A program made the position numbers and the translations under genes. A stretch of DNA of 64,000 bases from Megachile rotundata. Lineage: Eukaryota > Arthropoda > Insecta > Hymenoptera > Megachilidae. Below, piece by piece: positions 23,310 through 35,340 of this stretch. The notes under the pieces were generated by a model, which worked only from the letters and a program-made list of their open reading frames with translations, had not been told where the DNA came from and did no database searches. Position 1 is the stretch's first letter. Every line of letters starts with the position of its first letter. The stretch covers positions 9,772,501 through 9,836,500 of the forward strand of contig NC_134995.1 of NCBI RefSeq assembly GCF_050947335.1. Direction: 5' to 3'.

Positions 23310-23990
23310 TGTTACTTATTAAAATTATATTTTATATATGATATTATATATTAAACTTAAAAAATTATATCATATGTTAAATTTAAAAATTATTTAAAAA
23401 ATGATACTATACATTAAATTTAAAAATTTTTAAAAATATGATATTATATAATAAACTTCAAAAGTTATTTAAAAAATTGTATTATGTATTAAATTTAAAA
23501 ATTATTTAAAAAATTATGTTATATATTAAATTTAAAAATTATTTAAAAAATGATATTATACAATAAACTTCAAAAATTATTTAAAAAATGATATTATACA
23601 TTAAATTTAAAAATTATTTAAAAAATTATATTATACAATAAACTTCAAAAATTATTTCAAAAATTATATTATACATTAAATTTAAAAATTATTTAAAAAA
23701 TTATATTATACAATAAACTTCAAAAATTATTTCAAAAATTATATTATACATTAAATTTAAAAATTATTTAAAAATTGATATTATATAATAAACTTGAAAA
23801 ATTATTTCAAAAATTATATTATACATTAAATTTAAAAATTATTTAAAAATTGATATTATATAATAAACTTCAAAAATTATTTAAAAAATGATATTATATA
23901 TTAAATTTAAGAAATTATATTACACATTAAATTTAAAAATTATTGCAAAAATTATATTATACGTTAAATTATAAAAACTATATTATTTTT
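23310..23990 (+). repeat. 37/38-bp AT minisatellite with 75-bp dimers
   Basis: Alternating monomers, one with CATTAAATTTAAAAATTATT and one with CAATAAACTTCAAAAATTAT. CAATAAACTT starts at 23561, 23636 and 23711, giving a 75-bp dimeric higher-order unit. Almost entirely A and T. Confidence 0.9.
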
Positions 23991-24255
23991 ATTATGCTTC
24001 ATTTTTTGTAAATGTTCTGTAAAATTTTTTTCTTATAATGTTTTGTAAAAGACTATTTTAGTGCACATACAAGTACACCTAGGATTACCTAGTGATTAGA
24101 AATTGAAATTGCAACACCTAGAAGACGTAGAACCAGCGAAGAGTGTTCGCGTGAGGCGTCGGTTAAACGAGTTCTAATCACGATCGAACGATCGATCCTC
24201 GAACAGGATGACCAACATCGCCCTCTTCGAGTTTCGGCTGGTCCGTGATTACGTA

Positions 24256-24377
24256 TGCAAATATGCGCCGGAATTTCTGCTGACGGGCATTATGCGTCGA
24301 AGTACGACGTGGCCGTGTCTGCCATGGGGAACTTCCGACACGACGAGACTGTCGGAAGCATGGGCAAACAATTGGGT
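24256..24377 (+). other. possible short exon, unidentified
   Basis: In the frame of ATG at 24256 the sequence reads MQICAGISADGHYASK, then YDVAVSAMGNFRHDETVGS and MGKQLG, running into a donor-like GTAATA at about 24376. Composition is protein-like and richer in GC than its surroundings. The longer frame at 24208-24540 in another phase looks less natural. No family is recognised and no upstream acceptor is clear. Confidence 0.2.
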
Positions 24378-24539
24378 AATACGCGTCGCTTGCGCGCAGA
24401 ACGCAAGACGCGACCGGAGGAATAGGTCGCGCGGAAATTTCTATGATCTAGGCAACTTCGTTCATGGAAATGTTCGTCAACCATTCCGTGATAACGGATC
24501 GTTTGCACAGGGTGTTGCTGTCGCATTATCGGGGATTTA

Positions 24540-25125
24540 GTAATTACGAAATTAACGTACTTTTTTGGGTTTCAGTTATGTGACATGTGGTACATTTTTT
24601 AGACTTCATATTAGCTGATTTTTGTTTTGGGGATTAGTGTGCTTTTTTATAGATTGTACAGGAAGTTTAAGTATGGACTTTGATGTCAGAATATATTTTA
24701 GTATCATGAATTTTAAGCTTATCCACACCTGTAAAATATTTACATATTTGATGCCTCAGTATGTTTGCTTTGTGATGTAAAGCTTGAATAAACTAAACTA
24801 AAATAATGTTAGACATAAGTTATATATTTGAAAAACAGTAAAAATATTTATATTTAAATTTGCAGTTTACATAGAAGCTACTTTTCAAATAACCTAATGA
24901 AATATATAAAAGCTATTCTTAATATAGTTTGCTAGAAGAAAAGTAGTTATACTAAGTATATAAGAAAAGTAATTATGAAAATAAATATACAGAAAAAGTA
25001 GTTATAAATATAATTATACAAGAGAAACAATTATAAAAGTAATAATGAAGGTACAATGTAAAATATGTACGCATTCAAAAGTATTTTACACATTATTTTA
25101 ACAATGCATTGACTTTTATTCGTGA
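24540..25125. other. AT-rich unique sequence
   Basis: No gene signals. Between 24920 and 25060 words such as AAGTAGTTATA recur loosely, a faint simple repeat. Confidence 0.4.
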
Positions 25126-25129
25126 TACA

Positions 25130-25205
25130 CTGACTGCGCAGCTGTTGCGTCTGCGCAGGTCACGTGGGCGGCAGCCATCTTAGCGCGCGAATCAAGCGCC
25201 TTCTA
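25130..25205. promoter_or_regulatory. CpG island with E-box and GCCATCTT
   Basis: Within AT-rich DNA, a compact CpG-rich patch contains CAGCTG, TCTGCGCAGG, CACGTG (25161-25166) and GCCATCTT (25174-25181, a YY1/Pleiohomeotic-type core), followed by GCGCGCGAATC. The clustering suggests a promoter or enhancer. No adjacent gene is recognised. Confidence 0.3.
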
Positions 25206-25402
25206 TCTACTCTTCGAATATTGAACTTTTTTAAATAATTTGGAAAGTAAAACTTGTTTAATTCTCATTCTTTACGAAATGAACATACAAATTATATTTT
25301 CAAATAAACTATGCAAGTAGTTTTCTAATTTTATTGATTTTATGAAGTGTCTTAAATATTTTGAAACTTTCTATGGAATTATTGTACGGATTTTAAAATA
25401 TC

Positions 25403-25505
25403 TGCTCCACAAAAATACTATTTTAAGCTACTGACATATCTGTTCCATAAAAATACTATTTTAAGCTACTGACATATCTGTTCCATAAAAACACTATTTT
25501 AAGTT
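25403..25505 (+). repeat. 38-bp tandem triplet
   Basis: Three copies with AAAAATACTA/AAAAACACTA at 25411, 25449 and 25487, with TTTTAAGCTACTGACATATC between them. Confidence 0.9.
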
Positions 25506-25804
25506 CCTAAAATATTTATGTCCATAGGAATTCAATAGAGTTTGCGTTAAAAAAGAACTGAACAGTACTTTGTTCATCAAAAATAAAATGTAATATTATT
25601 TATTTAGACATTCGATAATTATGACATAAAAATATTCCTTCAAGTTTATTTTAATTTCTGAAACTTTTCACTTGTGAAATCAGGACTTCTTCAAAATTAA
25701 CTGGAGTTATCAAAAATAAACTGTGACTAAATTTTCACTGATATGTCAGCTAAAGTGTAACTTGCTAAAGAATTCAAATGCTTCTCGAGTGAATGCACTT
25801 GACA

Positions 25805-25865
25805 ACTATAACTATTTACTCTATAACTATAACTATGACTATAACTATAACTATAACAATAAATA
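25805..25865 (+). repeat. (AACTAT)n hexamer microsatellite
   Basis: About nine to ten units of ACTATA with a single GACTAT interruption. Confidence 0.9.
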
Positions 25866-27915
25866 TTTTACTCGACTATCGACTAATTTACATATGAAAT
25901 TTGACCCCGTCAGAAGGGATTCAACAAGCTCGAAATCGATATCCATCACCTTTTGTGCCAATCCCTCTGCAAGCCACACTCGCCACAGTATTTCTAGCAC
26001 TCGTAGTTGGTAGAAAGGGTTAACGATGTCAGCCGATAATTAGAATCGCAGACACACGAAGGGCTTTAGGTTGCGGTGAAAGTTGGTGCGACACCTCCGC
26101 CATGAATATAACCGGTGGTAGGGGCGGCTTAATATTGACGCGACGGGATCTAAACGCGAAGTTTCCTCTCTTCTCCGAGGGATTTTCTCAGCTTCCGAAT
26201 ATATATAGTGCACGGTGCTGTGTAAACGATCGCGGTACCTTGGCACACCATATTAATAGGACCATCCTCTCATGGCCAGCTTAATATCGGATACGAAGCG
26301 GCTGGACGGTCCTTAGCAGCAGAAACGATTTATGGCCACTGCTGCTCCAGGATTTGTAAATAGAATCCTTCCTAGGAAGAGGAGTGCCCGAGGACGAGGC
26401 ACGTGCTTGGCATAGGTCCACCACACGAATAATACTGGGATTCCATCACGTACGCGGAAAAATTCCATTAAAAATGATAATTTCGAACCCTGGTTGCTGG
26501 AGAGCGTGAGACGTGGTTTCTGTGTTCGATGGACTTCTGCGCAAGTTTTTTATCATTGGAGTTTGCGGTCTGAATATGGACTCTGTTTATTAAATATGAA
26601 ATGTCTGAACGTTGGTAATTTAGTTTGGAAGAAAAGATGGAAGATGAAGTTAGAGCGATATGTGATTCAAAAGTTGGTGATTAAAATAAAGTGTATGTTA
26701 CGTTACATCGATTTGTAGTTAATAATGTAGTTAATAGGTAGTATTCAATAAAATTATTTTGTGTCAATTTATAGCTAAAAAATTTAGTAACATGATATTT
26801 TGACTTGAGGGTCTTTGGAGACTGACATGGTTTGATGACATAAAGCTGTCGCAAATTTATGTTGGATAAACTTAATATTTTATTGAGAGTGACTCTAAGA
26901 ACATATTATTCAACAGAGTACAATATCAATACAGTTGGTTAATTCATTACTGACTAATAATTTGAATGTAACATTATTAAATAACCTTAATCCACATTTT
27001 AAAGAATAATTAATTAAATAGTTAAATTTTTAATAACCTCTCAAAATTAGATCCAGCAATACAAAAGACATTTATGAAAAGTTATTTAAAAACCACTAAA
27101 ATGATATTAAATAAATTATTTCTTACCAACAAAATTTAATTCCTTTGAACCTTAATAATCATATAATCGCTGAATGTGAAAATTGTGCCAATTAAAAAAA
27201 TTAAACTGAAGATAACTAATTACCCTGAGGATTACGCTAATTATAAATGTAAACTAAAGGGTACGCAATATTAAATATTTATTTAAATCTCAACATACAA
27301 ACAGTTATAATACCCCGTAAAAAGCTAATAAAGAATATAATTTCTTCTCCTTGAACGGACCAACAAATTGCGTGCAAAATCAACAGGTGTCAAAGATGTT
27401 CCCAGATAAATTTCAGTCCACAACTAAAACAGTCAACAAGTACGCAATTAAATGTTTCTCTTTTTCCACTTCCTGTCCATGGACAACGAAATTAAAATGC
27501 ATAAATCGTATTTAAATGAATATTTCGGAAAAATTGTACCGCGGAAAGAATTAAACGCTAAGCATTTTAAAGCTGACGCGTTTTAATTGTGTTTTTAGCG
27601 AAATTAAATTTTAACATTTTTATGTGTGTGAATGGTAAGCGTCATGTGAAGCGTAATTATCGAGAAGGTTTATTAACTCTGCAAGTTTAATTATGCAAGC
27701 TTAAATCTTTAAAAAATTTGACTCGTTTAATTTTTGTTGTTATTCAATTTTAATATTTGATTTAAGGGTAATTATTTTACTGGAGGTTATAGTACTTATT
27801 AATTATATTGGTGTTGATAATAGGTCATAATTTTATTAGTAATTTTACTGCTAACCTTGCAAATTTTAAGTTATTTAAAATTAATGTTACTATTAATGAC
27901 ATTAATTTTAAATAG
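25866..27915. other. unique sequence, CpG-rich then AT-rich
   Basis: The segment 25900-26560 is CpG-rich, with a TATATATAG word at 26201-26209 and GC-balanced flanks that could be regulatory. No frame has recognisable motifs. From 26600 to 27915 the DNA is AT-rich and empty of signals. Confidence 0.35.
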
Positions 27916-28290
27916 CGCGCTCAGCCATTAGGATCGAGCTGTGCTCTCGCGTCTGCGCACGCGCCCCGCCTCTAGGCTTAAGGCTGCGTTCTCGCGTCTG
28001 CGCACGCGCCCCGCCTCTAGCCTTATGGCTGCGTTCTCGCGTCTGCGCATGCGCCCCGCCTCTAGGCTCAAACCTGCGCTCTCGCGTCTGCTCAGACGCC
28101 CCGCCTCTAGGCTTATGGCTGCGCTCTCGCGTCTACGCATGCACAATCCTCGCGCTCTGATTGGTTCGTGTTTTTCCTTAATAATTCAGAAACGAAGCGT
28201 CAAATCCCATTTTCGCAAAGGGAAATCTTGTTCAGAATCACGTCAGCTACCTCCTATTTCAGTGACCAACACTAATTGTGGAACACCTTG
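27916..28290 (+). mobile_element. MITE family A, copy 1 (5'-truncated, with NRF-1-like minisatellite)
   Basis: The 3' half (about 28165-28290) matches two other copies in the window: GTTTTTCCTTAATAATTCA, CCCATTTTCGCAAAGGGAAA, GTCAGCTACCTCCTATTTCA, and an end in CACCTTG followed by TA. The 5' terminal repeat seen in the other copies is missing. The 5' part is a 45-bp minisatellite with GCTGCG (one copy CCTGCG) starts at 27983, 28028, 28073 and 28118. Each unit carries a TGCGCACGCGCC or TGCGCATGCGCC word close to the NRF-1 consensus. The open frames here (27928-28369) are repeat artefacts. The element has no coding capacity. Confidence 0.8.
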
Positions 28291-29394
28291 TATAATAACC
28301 TCAGGTGTACTATATTTGAACATATCATTTGACTATATCATTTCACACATACATACTAGTATAAAGTAATACATAAAACACAACATATTCAAATGTATCA
28401 TATCACAGATATTTTTACCAAAAATACAAAATAGTATTATACATATTTATAGCAGTCGAAAATGAAGTTGTAAATATAATTAAAGTCCAAACATCCCTGA
28501 AACTAGAACCAAGTGACCTTAAGACCGACTTTAAAAATAAGGAGTGTCCAAATACCTAAGAATATACAAAGTGAATATATATTGTACATCAAAGTGAATA
28601 AAACAGTTGAAGCGAAAGCACATAATTATTCCGAAAATACCCATTAAAAGCGAACATTAGTCGCAACGAACGAAAAGCGTACACGCGGATGGAGGTAGCT
28701 CGTTGTCGAGCGATGTAAACGCCTTTAATCCGTAGATCGAAACGAGTATCTCGAATCGAGCGGTGTATAACGAATCGAGGAAATAGAGGGGCCCGTTGTC
28801 GATGTTTTTCCATTCCCCGTGACTAAGACGAATCGTCGATGGTTTACTCCGATATCGCCCAACGGAATTTCGATAGTACGTATTCCAGTTGCATTTCAGT
28901 TGAACGTGTTCTCAGCTTACAGCGAAAAACACCGTCGACACGCTGTCGTCGCTAAAGTGAAATCGATTGGACATCCAACGAGCCCGGTAATCGGGCCCGG
29001 TGCTTCTTAATCGCGATAATCACCGTTAAAACGAGCCATCATCGACGCGTGATCAAATCTCGATACGCGGACTATAGGACCGGTTTTAATGAAACTATCG
29101 GGTTCTGATAACCGAATCGAACGGCCATATGTTCGTCACGCGCGACGGTTCACTTTCTGGATGACACAGGATACCCCGGGACGTGTATCGATGCGTATTG
29201 GTTTTGCCGTTATTCAGCTGATTCTGCAGCGTTTGCTATTCAACTTGCTCTGCGTCGTTCGACGGACGTTTAATTTATTATCTGCCGAACGAACCGTTTG
29301 AAAGGTAATTGATTAGATGAGCTGATATTTGGATGCGATCGACTTCGTCGGTTGATAACGAAAATTATTCCTTATTAACTTCTTTGTTGTTCTT
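28291..29394. other. unique, CpG-rich island at 28640-29310
   Basis: A non-repetitive stretch unusually rich in CG dinucleotides and TCGA-type words, with short frames on both strands (28589-29301) and no recognised domain. Its composition contrasts with the flanking satellites. It may be a conserved regulatory region; I cannot support a gene. Confidence 0.35.
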
Positions 29395-30220
29395 TTCGTC
29401 AATAGGTTAGGAAGGTTTAAGCTAACAGATGAACTCTATTCATGTTCTTTCATTATTTATTCATTTTTTTATCCATTTTGTTATTTCATCATTTTGGACA
29501 TGTAGTGAATAAGTTAGGAACATTTGGAGCTAGCAGATAAGCTTCACAATTTATTAATTTTTTATTCATTTTGTTAATTCGTCATTGTAGTCATTTTGTG
29601 AATAGGTTAGGAACATTTGAAGCTAGCAGATAAACTTCACAATTCATTCATTCTTTATTCGTTTTATTACTTCATCATTTTAGACATTTTGTGAATAGGT
29701 TAGGAACGTTTGAAGCTGCCAGGTAAACTTCACAATTCGTTCATTCTTTATTCATTTTGTTACTTCATCATTTTGGACATTTTGTGAATAGGTTAGGAAC
29801 ATTTGAAGCTAGCAGATAAACTTCACAATTCGTTCATTCTTTATTCATTTTATGTCTTCATCATTTTGGACATTTTATGAACAGGCTAGAAATGCAATTG
29901 AAGTATATGTATTGATTTATTGCTTCATGCAATTTATTTTTATTAATATTGCTGTTTCATAATTTTCCTCATGTCACAAATAGGTTAGGAATACATTTGG
30001 AACAAGAACACAATAAACTTTCCCAATTATTAATTTCATTAAATCCATTATCTGATCATTTTTGTCATCCCATAACAAAGACAAAAGTTTAAAACAAGCT
30101 TAATAATAAACTTTTCTATTTATTCATTTCGTTGTTTCATCATTTTGATCATATCGTAACTGAGTCAAACAAGAGTTTGAAACAAGCATACAACAAACTT
30201 TTCTATTTATTAATTTTATT
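29395..30220 (+). repeat. 93-bp minisatellite (AATAGGTTAGGAAC)
   Basis: The anchor GGTTAG starts at 29405, about 29512, 29605, 29698 and 29791, so the period settles at exactly 93 bp in the central units. Each holds AGCTAGCAGATAAACTTCAC and TTTTGGACATTTTGTGAATA. Diverged copies continue to about 30220. Confidence 0.9.
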
Positions 30221-30569
30221 CAATTTGATATTTCATTTGATAATTTCATGGCTAGGTAACGTCCGGAAATTTACGTACGTACAAAGTTGCATTTGGAAAT
30301 TGAATAATACAGAGAAATGGCAATTCACACATGCAGGGATTTAGAAATTCGTGACATGAAGTTTGGAGTTCGAATAACGTGATTATTTATAACTTCAGTT
30401 TTATGTGCTTCACGTAACGCAGCCAATTTACAGATTTATGTAGATTTCAGACGAGTTAGTTCGCTCTACACGCGTAACAACTTATAACATGAACTAGTTC
30501 TCTCTACACGCGCATTAAAGTCCAGAACTTCTATTTAGAAATTTGACTATTCGATGGTTTAGGTTAGGA
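30221..30569. other. unique sequence
   Basis: Mixed DNA with a small duplication of CTCTACACGCG (about 30472 and 30511). Nothing else recognised. Confidence 0.45.
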
Positions 30570-30825
30570 TGTTTGGATATTAGGGAGCTCGGTAACTTGG
30601 GGAGTTGGTGATTTGGAAATTTAGAAACTTGGAAAATTCAGAAAATTTGAAGCTTTACAAATTTACAAATTTAAGGCTTTACAAACTTGCAAACTTAGAA
30701 ATTAAAGATTTACAAATTTACAAATTTACAAGTATAAAAATGTAAGAATCTAGAAATTTACAGATCTATACATTTGGAGATCTAAAAATTTAGAAATTTA
30801 GAAGTCTAGAAATTTTGCAATCTAT
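30570..30825 (+). repeat. degenerate octamer array (ACAAATTT, AAATTTAG)
   Basis: Eight-base words ACAAATTT, TAGAAATT and TTGGAAAT follow each other with frequent variants and grade directly into the CAATCTAT array. Confidence 0.7.
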
Positions 30826-31200
30826 CAATCTATCAATCTATCAATCTATCAATCTAGCAATCTAGCAGTCTATCAATCTATCAATCTATCAATCTAGCAA
30901 TCTATCAATCTAGCAATCTAGCAATCTAGCAGTCTAGCAATCTATCAATCTATCAATCTAGCAATCTAGCAATCTATCAATCTATCAATCTAGCAATCTA
31001 GCAGTCTATCAATCTATCAATCTATCAATCTAGCAATCTATCAATCTATCAATCTAGCAATCTAGCAGTCTAGCAATCTATCAATCTATCAATCTATCAA
31101 TCTATCAATCTATCAATCTATCAATCTATCAATCTATCAATCTATCAATCTATCAATCTATCAATCTATCAATCTATCAATCCATCAATCCACAAATCTA
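30826..31200 (+). repeat. CAATCTAT/CAATCTAG octamer array
   Basis: About 46 tandem 8-bp units. CAATCTAG and CAGTCTAG variants are interspersed in the first 250 bp; the last part (31075-31180) is nearly pure CAATCTAT. Unit changes come in blocks, as expected from slippage and local duplication. Confidence 0.95.
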
Positions 31201-31239
31201 CAAATCCACAACCCAAAACTCATTCATCTCAAAATTTAA

Positions 31240-31680
31240 AATACTCACCATTCAAACTCCATACATATAATACACTCCACTACCTTTTTTATGCCAGCGA
31301 TCGTACGCAACGTGTCGGTTCATTTCGCGTCGGTATGCAGTATGTAATTTGGACGCGTAGCGTCGCGACGAGACCAGCTTCGTCCGTTGTGTTTCACCGT
31401 ATGGAATAGGCAACATCAGAAGGATAGGAAACCTCGAGTTTGTGGCAAGGACAGTAGTGCGGAACGTTGTAGCATCGGCTTTCATGGTGGCCCGGTTGGA
31501 TGCCGGTGCTGGCACGGAATTATACTTGTCTGCTGTGTAATTGCCAAGATTAATTATGTGCAAGATGAAATTCCTGCGCGGCAGAGTGTGACAATCTGTG
31601 GCAATATGTTAGTCGAAAGCTACGACAAAGAAATGCACTGTTTTTTTTTGTCTACTTTTATCAAGTTTACTTTTTGAGTA
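31240..31680. other. coding-like island, strand unresolved
   Basis: Three frames remain open for over 150 bp. The most protein-like is on the plus strand, GTT at about 31389 to a stop near 31540: VSPYGIGNIRRIGNLEF, then VVRNVVASAFMVARLDAG and a stop after LYLSAV. The minus-strand frame of 103 aa (31252-31563) and a 96-aa plus frame (31387-31677) overlap it. GC content is higher than in the neighbours. No family is recognised, so this could be an exon or a CpG-rich non-coding island. Confidence 0.2.
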
Positions 31681-32135
31681 CACTTTTTTCTTCTCGGTTA
31701 ATTAGCTCTTTGTAAACAATAAATGTGCTTGTCGTCACCATCTGCAATTTTGCACTAATCAAAATATTTTGTCCATGTGAAATTATGGGGGGTTTCTGTC
31801 ATCATTTCGCTGGTTTCGAATTTGTTAAGGAAAGCCTTCAAAGTTTGCAATTTTTCATTCTTGCGAAAATAGGCTTCACTTACGAATTTTGTTCTCAGAA
31901 ACTACTCAACCGATTTAGCTAAATTCTTTTTTGTTTTATTTATGAAGGATTGGGCTATTTTAAGATATTTTTTTTAATTCCGTAAATTTGTTATGCAATG
32001 TCGGAAAATTTAAACAAATTCTTCTTTTGCGTTTTTTGATGAGAGGCGTAAAGAGTTTATATTTGAAAAAAAATATGGTCATATTCTTTGGAACTTCCCC
32101 TTTAAAATGAGCTCTTCAGAACGATGGAGTCTCAA
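31681..32135. other. AT-rich unique sequence, possible old transposon end
   Basis: Around 31840-31930 the text GTTCTCAGAAACTACTCAAC followed by CGATTTAGCTAAATTC resembles common non-autonomous transposon interiors in insects, but I see no terminal repeats. No gene supported. Confidence 0.3.
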
Positions 32136-32139
32136 AAAC

Positions 32140-32147
32140 TGACGTCA
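32140..32147. promoter_or_regulatory. full CRE palindrome TGACGTCA
   Basis: A perfect cAMP-response element (TGACGTCA) 30 bp upstream of a long GCGCGC hairpin in the same GC-rich patch. A single 8-bp match is expected occasionally by chance; the neighbourhood is what makes it notable. Confidence 0.35.
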
Positions 32148-32169
32148 CTACAAGATGGAGAAGAGGGTT

Positions 32170-32250
32170 ACCACCGTTTTAGGTAGAGTTGCGCGCGCAG
32201 CTAGCTTTGGGCCCAGCTGCGCGCGCAACTCGCCTACCTAAAATGGCGGT
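32170..32250. repeat. long inverted repeat with GCGCGCGC arms
   Basis: The left arm (32177-32202) reads TTTTAGGTAG then AGTTGCGCGCGCAGCT. The right arm (32215-32243) is its reverse complement with GCG inserted between the two blocks. The loop is 12 bases (AGCTTTGGGCCC). Partial pairing extends outward (ACCACCG against the TGGCGGT side). Two AAATGGCGG words (YY1/Pho-type) lie at the right edge and just beyond. Could be a cruciform, an RNA hairpin or the centre of an inverted duplication. Confidence 0.85.
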
Positions 32251-32251
32251 A

Positions 32252-33149
32252 CACCGCATCTGCAAATGGCGGCCCTGGTGCACGTCTTAAATAAACCTAA
32301 TCAAAGATCGACGTTACGTGACAGAACAAGAATAATTGGGTAACTACTTTTACAACGAAGGTATTAAACATAACTGAAACATCCAAATCCGCATAAGTTC
32401 CAAGCAATTTGTACCAACAGTGTGGCAGCAGTACGAAAGTTCAGTGGTTATCCAGTCCGTGGGAATCTCATAATTCTTCAGGATCGTCGTGGAAATTGCT
32501 CACGCTCGATGTTTACAAACGAGCAATTTGACGGTGGTCCGTGAACCGAGCGAAAACACTATTATCGTTTCGAGGCCGACGTCCTCGTGCAGGCTTTTCA
32601 TCCTTTTCGCTTAATGCGACTCCCCGTTTCCGGGCGACAGTCTCGTTGCAGGGGTTGTAAATCTCGCGAATTTACATAAGTTCCCGAAGAAAGTATCGTT
32701 CGCGGGACCCCTCGGATCTCTCCCTCAGGAGAAATGACCGAGCCCGTGGACGATAGCTCGATAGTCGAAGTCCAGCCGATCGTATCCTCAATTAACATAA
32801 ATACAACAACGTTAACTTCATGAAATATTCAATGCAACGAGCGAGACGGGACGAACTTTCGTCCCGGGGAATAAATGGCGCTACTAATGTCGGAAAAAGA
32901 GGCGACGGGGCTCCTTCATTGATTTTGCTACGGCGATGCACGCCATTAATGGTAATGGCGGCATGGAAATGGATATGAGACGATGGTTCGCCAGGAACTG
33001 GCGGACGCTAAGTCGAAAAATCCCGATCGAATCTTTTTGTGATTTATTGTCTGTGGGAAAATTTTTGTTTCTGGAAGAATTAAGGTGGATTGATGACAAA
33101 ATGTATGAACACGATTATATGCATATGAATTTATGTACTTTTATAACTA
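32252..33149. other. unique island
   Basis: Mixed and CpG-rich from 32400 to 33060 with short frames on both strands (32598-32798, 32884-33196), none with recognisable motifs. No supported gene. Confidence 0.35.
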
Positions 33150-34030
33150 TACATATGTGTGAACATGTTGTTGATGAATATATATTAAACATATGAGTAT
33201 ATGTTAATATATGTGAACATATGTTGAACATATGAATGTATGTTCATATCTGTGAACATGTTGCTGCTGAACACATGTGGAACATATGAATATATGAGTA
33301 TATAAACGAACATATTGTTGTATATATGTGGAACATATGAATATATGTCCATATCTGTGATCATATGTGGAACATATGAATATATATTCATAACAGTGAA
33401 CATATTGCTGTTGAACACATGTGGAACATATGATTATATGAGTATATAAGCGAACATATTGTTGAACATATGTGGAACATATGAGTATATGTCCATATCT
33501 GTGATCATATATGGAACGTATGAATATATGTCCATATCTGTGATCATATGTGGAACATATGAATATATGTTCATAACAGTGAACATATTGCTGCTGAACA
33601 CATGTGGAACATATGATTATATGAGTATATAAACGAATATATTGTGGAACATATGTGGAACATATGAATACATGTTCATGTCTGTGATCATATGTGGAAC
33701 ATGTGAATATATGTTCATAACAGTGAACATGTTATTTAACATATGTTGAACACATGAATATATGTCCACATCTGTGAACATATGTAGTTGAACATATGTG
33801 GAACATATGAATACATGTTCATATGTGTGAACATGTTATTGTTGAATACACATATGTACCCGAACATATGAGATGTCTTTGAACATATGAGTGTGGCACA
33901 TAGCTGAACAATTACTTGCACATATGTTAAACATGAGTTTTTGTATAAATGTCTGCACACATATGTGAACATATGACGTATAGTTGAATGATCAGACGAA
34001 CGATATAAAAATGTGAACGTATGACTGTAA
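33150..34030. repeat. CATATG-rich palindromic minisatellite
   Basis: Units built from GGAACATATGAATATATGTTC, cut here to its core words GAACATATG and CATATGTTC, together with CTGTGAACATATTGCTGCTG. Anchors GAACAT(A/G)TTGCTG lie at 33254, 33398 and 33581, so higher-order units are about 144 and 183 bp. Because GAACATATGTTC is its own reverse complement, single strands could fold at many positions. Confidence 0.88.
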
Positions 34031-34039
34031 TATATAGTT

Positions 34040-34909
34040 CAGTGACTAAATGAAGATATCTGTGACATTTATAACAATTTTATCTTGATTCTTTTTATCT
34101 TCCATCTTTGTTACTACGCACGGATAATCCATATAGCCCATATTAAAGTTTCTGTTAGCATAAACGTTGGTAAAGGGATACGAACCTAAGCGACGTGAAT
34201 TACAGAGTTTGCAGATCCTCCAGCAATCCGTAGAATGGGATTTTCCGTGGAAATTTTCCTTCGATCGAGGGAGAATGCTTTCTACAACGTCACGTCGTGA
34301 TTGTTGTTTACCCAACGAGAACAAAAGGTGGATTTTCGTTATTCCGTTCACGCGACGCTTCTAATTTCCGAGGGCGAAGTCATATCCACTCGTTCCCTCC
34401 GATTCCATCAACCTCTCGTCACACAACCTTGACGTCGTGGCAGACGTTGTTGCAACCAGGAATGATTAACCATCTGCTGTCCCGTCCGTGGAAGTCCACG
34501 AAAACACGAATTAACCGAGCGTCGCTGATTGCTCCTTTCCCTTGCTGATCTTCTTTTTCTTCCCCTGTTTCTCCTTTTTCTTCTCGGTTGAATAATTCAA
34601 AAGATTTCGCCCCCATAGACGCGTTCCTCGCTGTCCACGCGTGCCTCTCGCATTCCGCATTCTGCATTCCCTCCGTGTTCCTGTTTTCCTTCTTTACCTG
34701 GGTTTTACTTGGATTTACGCTACATTTCCTTCTTTTTCACATGCTTTCTCCTACTCGGGAAATGTTTGGCTGCTGGACACTGAAACATTGATCGCTGATT
34801 CCTTTGTTTCGTGAACCCTCTTTTGTAATTCAGTTCGGGCTTTCTGATTGATTTGCTCGGGAACCATTGAAATTTATTGTGCTTCTCTGATAAAAAATTT
34901 TTGTGCCTA
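34040..34909. other. unique island
   Basis: Mixed composition with overlapping short frames on both strands (34046-34914). No domain or splice structure recognised. Confidence 0.35.
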
Positions 34910-35340
34910 TCCAAAGAGATTTAATACATTTTTTGTTAAGAGGGTTGGGTATCAGTCTGAAAAAAATTTAATATATTTTTGAGTAAAATAATTGTTGCTA
35001 GATTTGAGAAATTTAACACAGTTTCTTATTAAGGTAGATGAGTATCGGTTTAAAAAAATTTAATGCATTTTTGAGTTAAAAAATTGGTATCTGTTTAGTG
35101 AAATTTAATACATTTTATATTAGAAAAATTATTGTCAATTTAGGTAAATTTAATACAATTTTTATTAAGAAATATGAACAACAATTTAGAAAAATTTAAT
35201 ACATTTTTCATTAAAAAAATTCATATCAATTTAAATATATTTAATACACTTTTTATCTAAACAATTATCTTAACCTTAAAAAAATTCAGTAAATTTTTGC
35301 TTACAAAGTATAAGAACAATTTTACAGAATTTTACTAAAT
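34910..35340 (+). repeat. degenerate 45-60-bp AT minisatellite (AAATTTAATACATTTTT)
   Basis: The word ATTTAATACATTTTT and variants recur about eight times with 45-60 bp spacing. Copies are strongly diverged. Confidence 0.7.
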
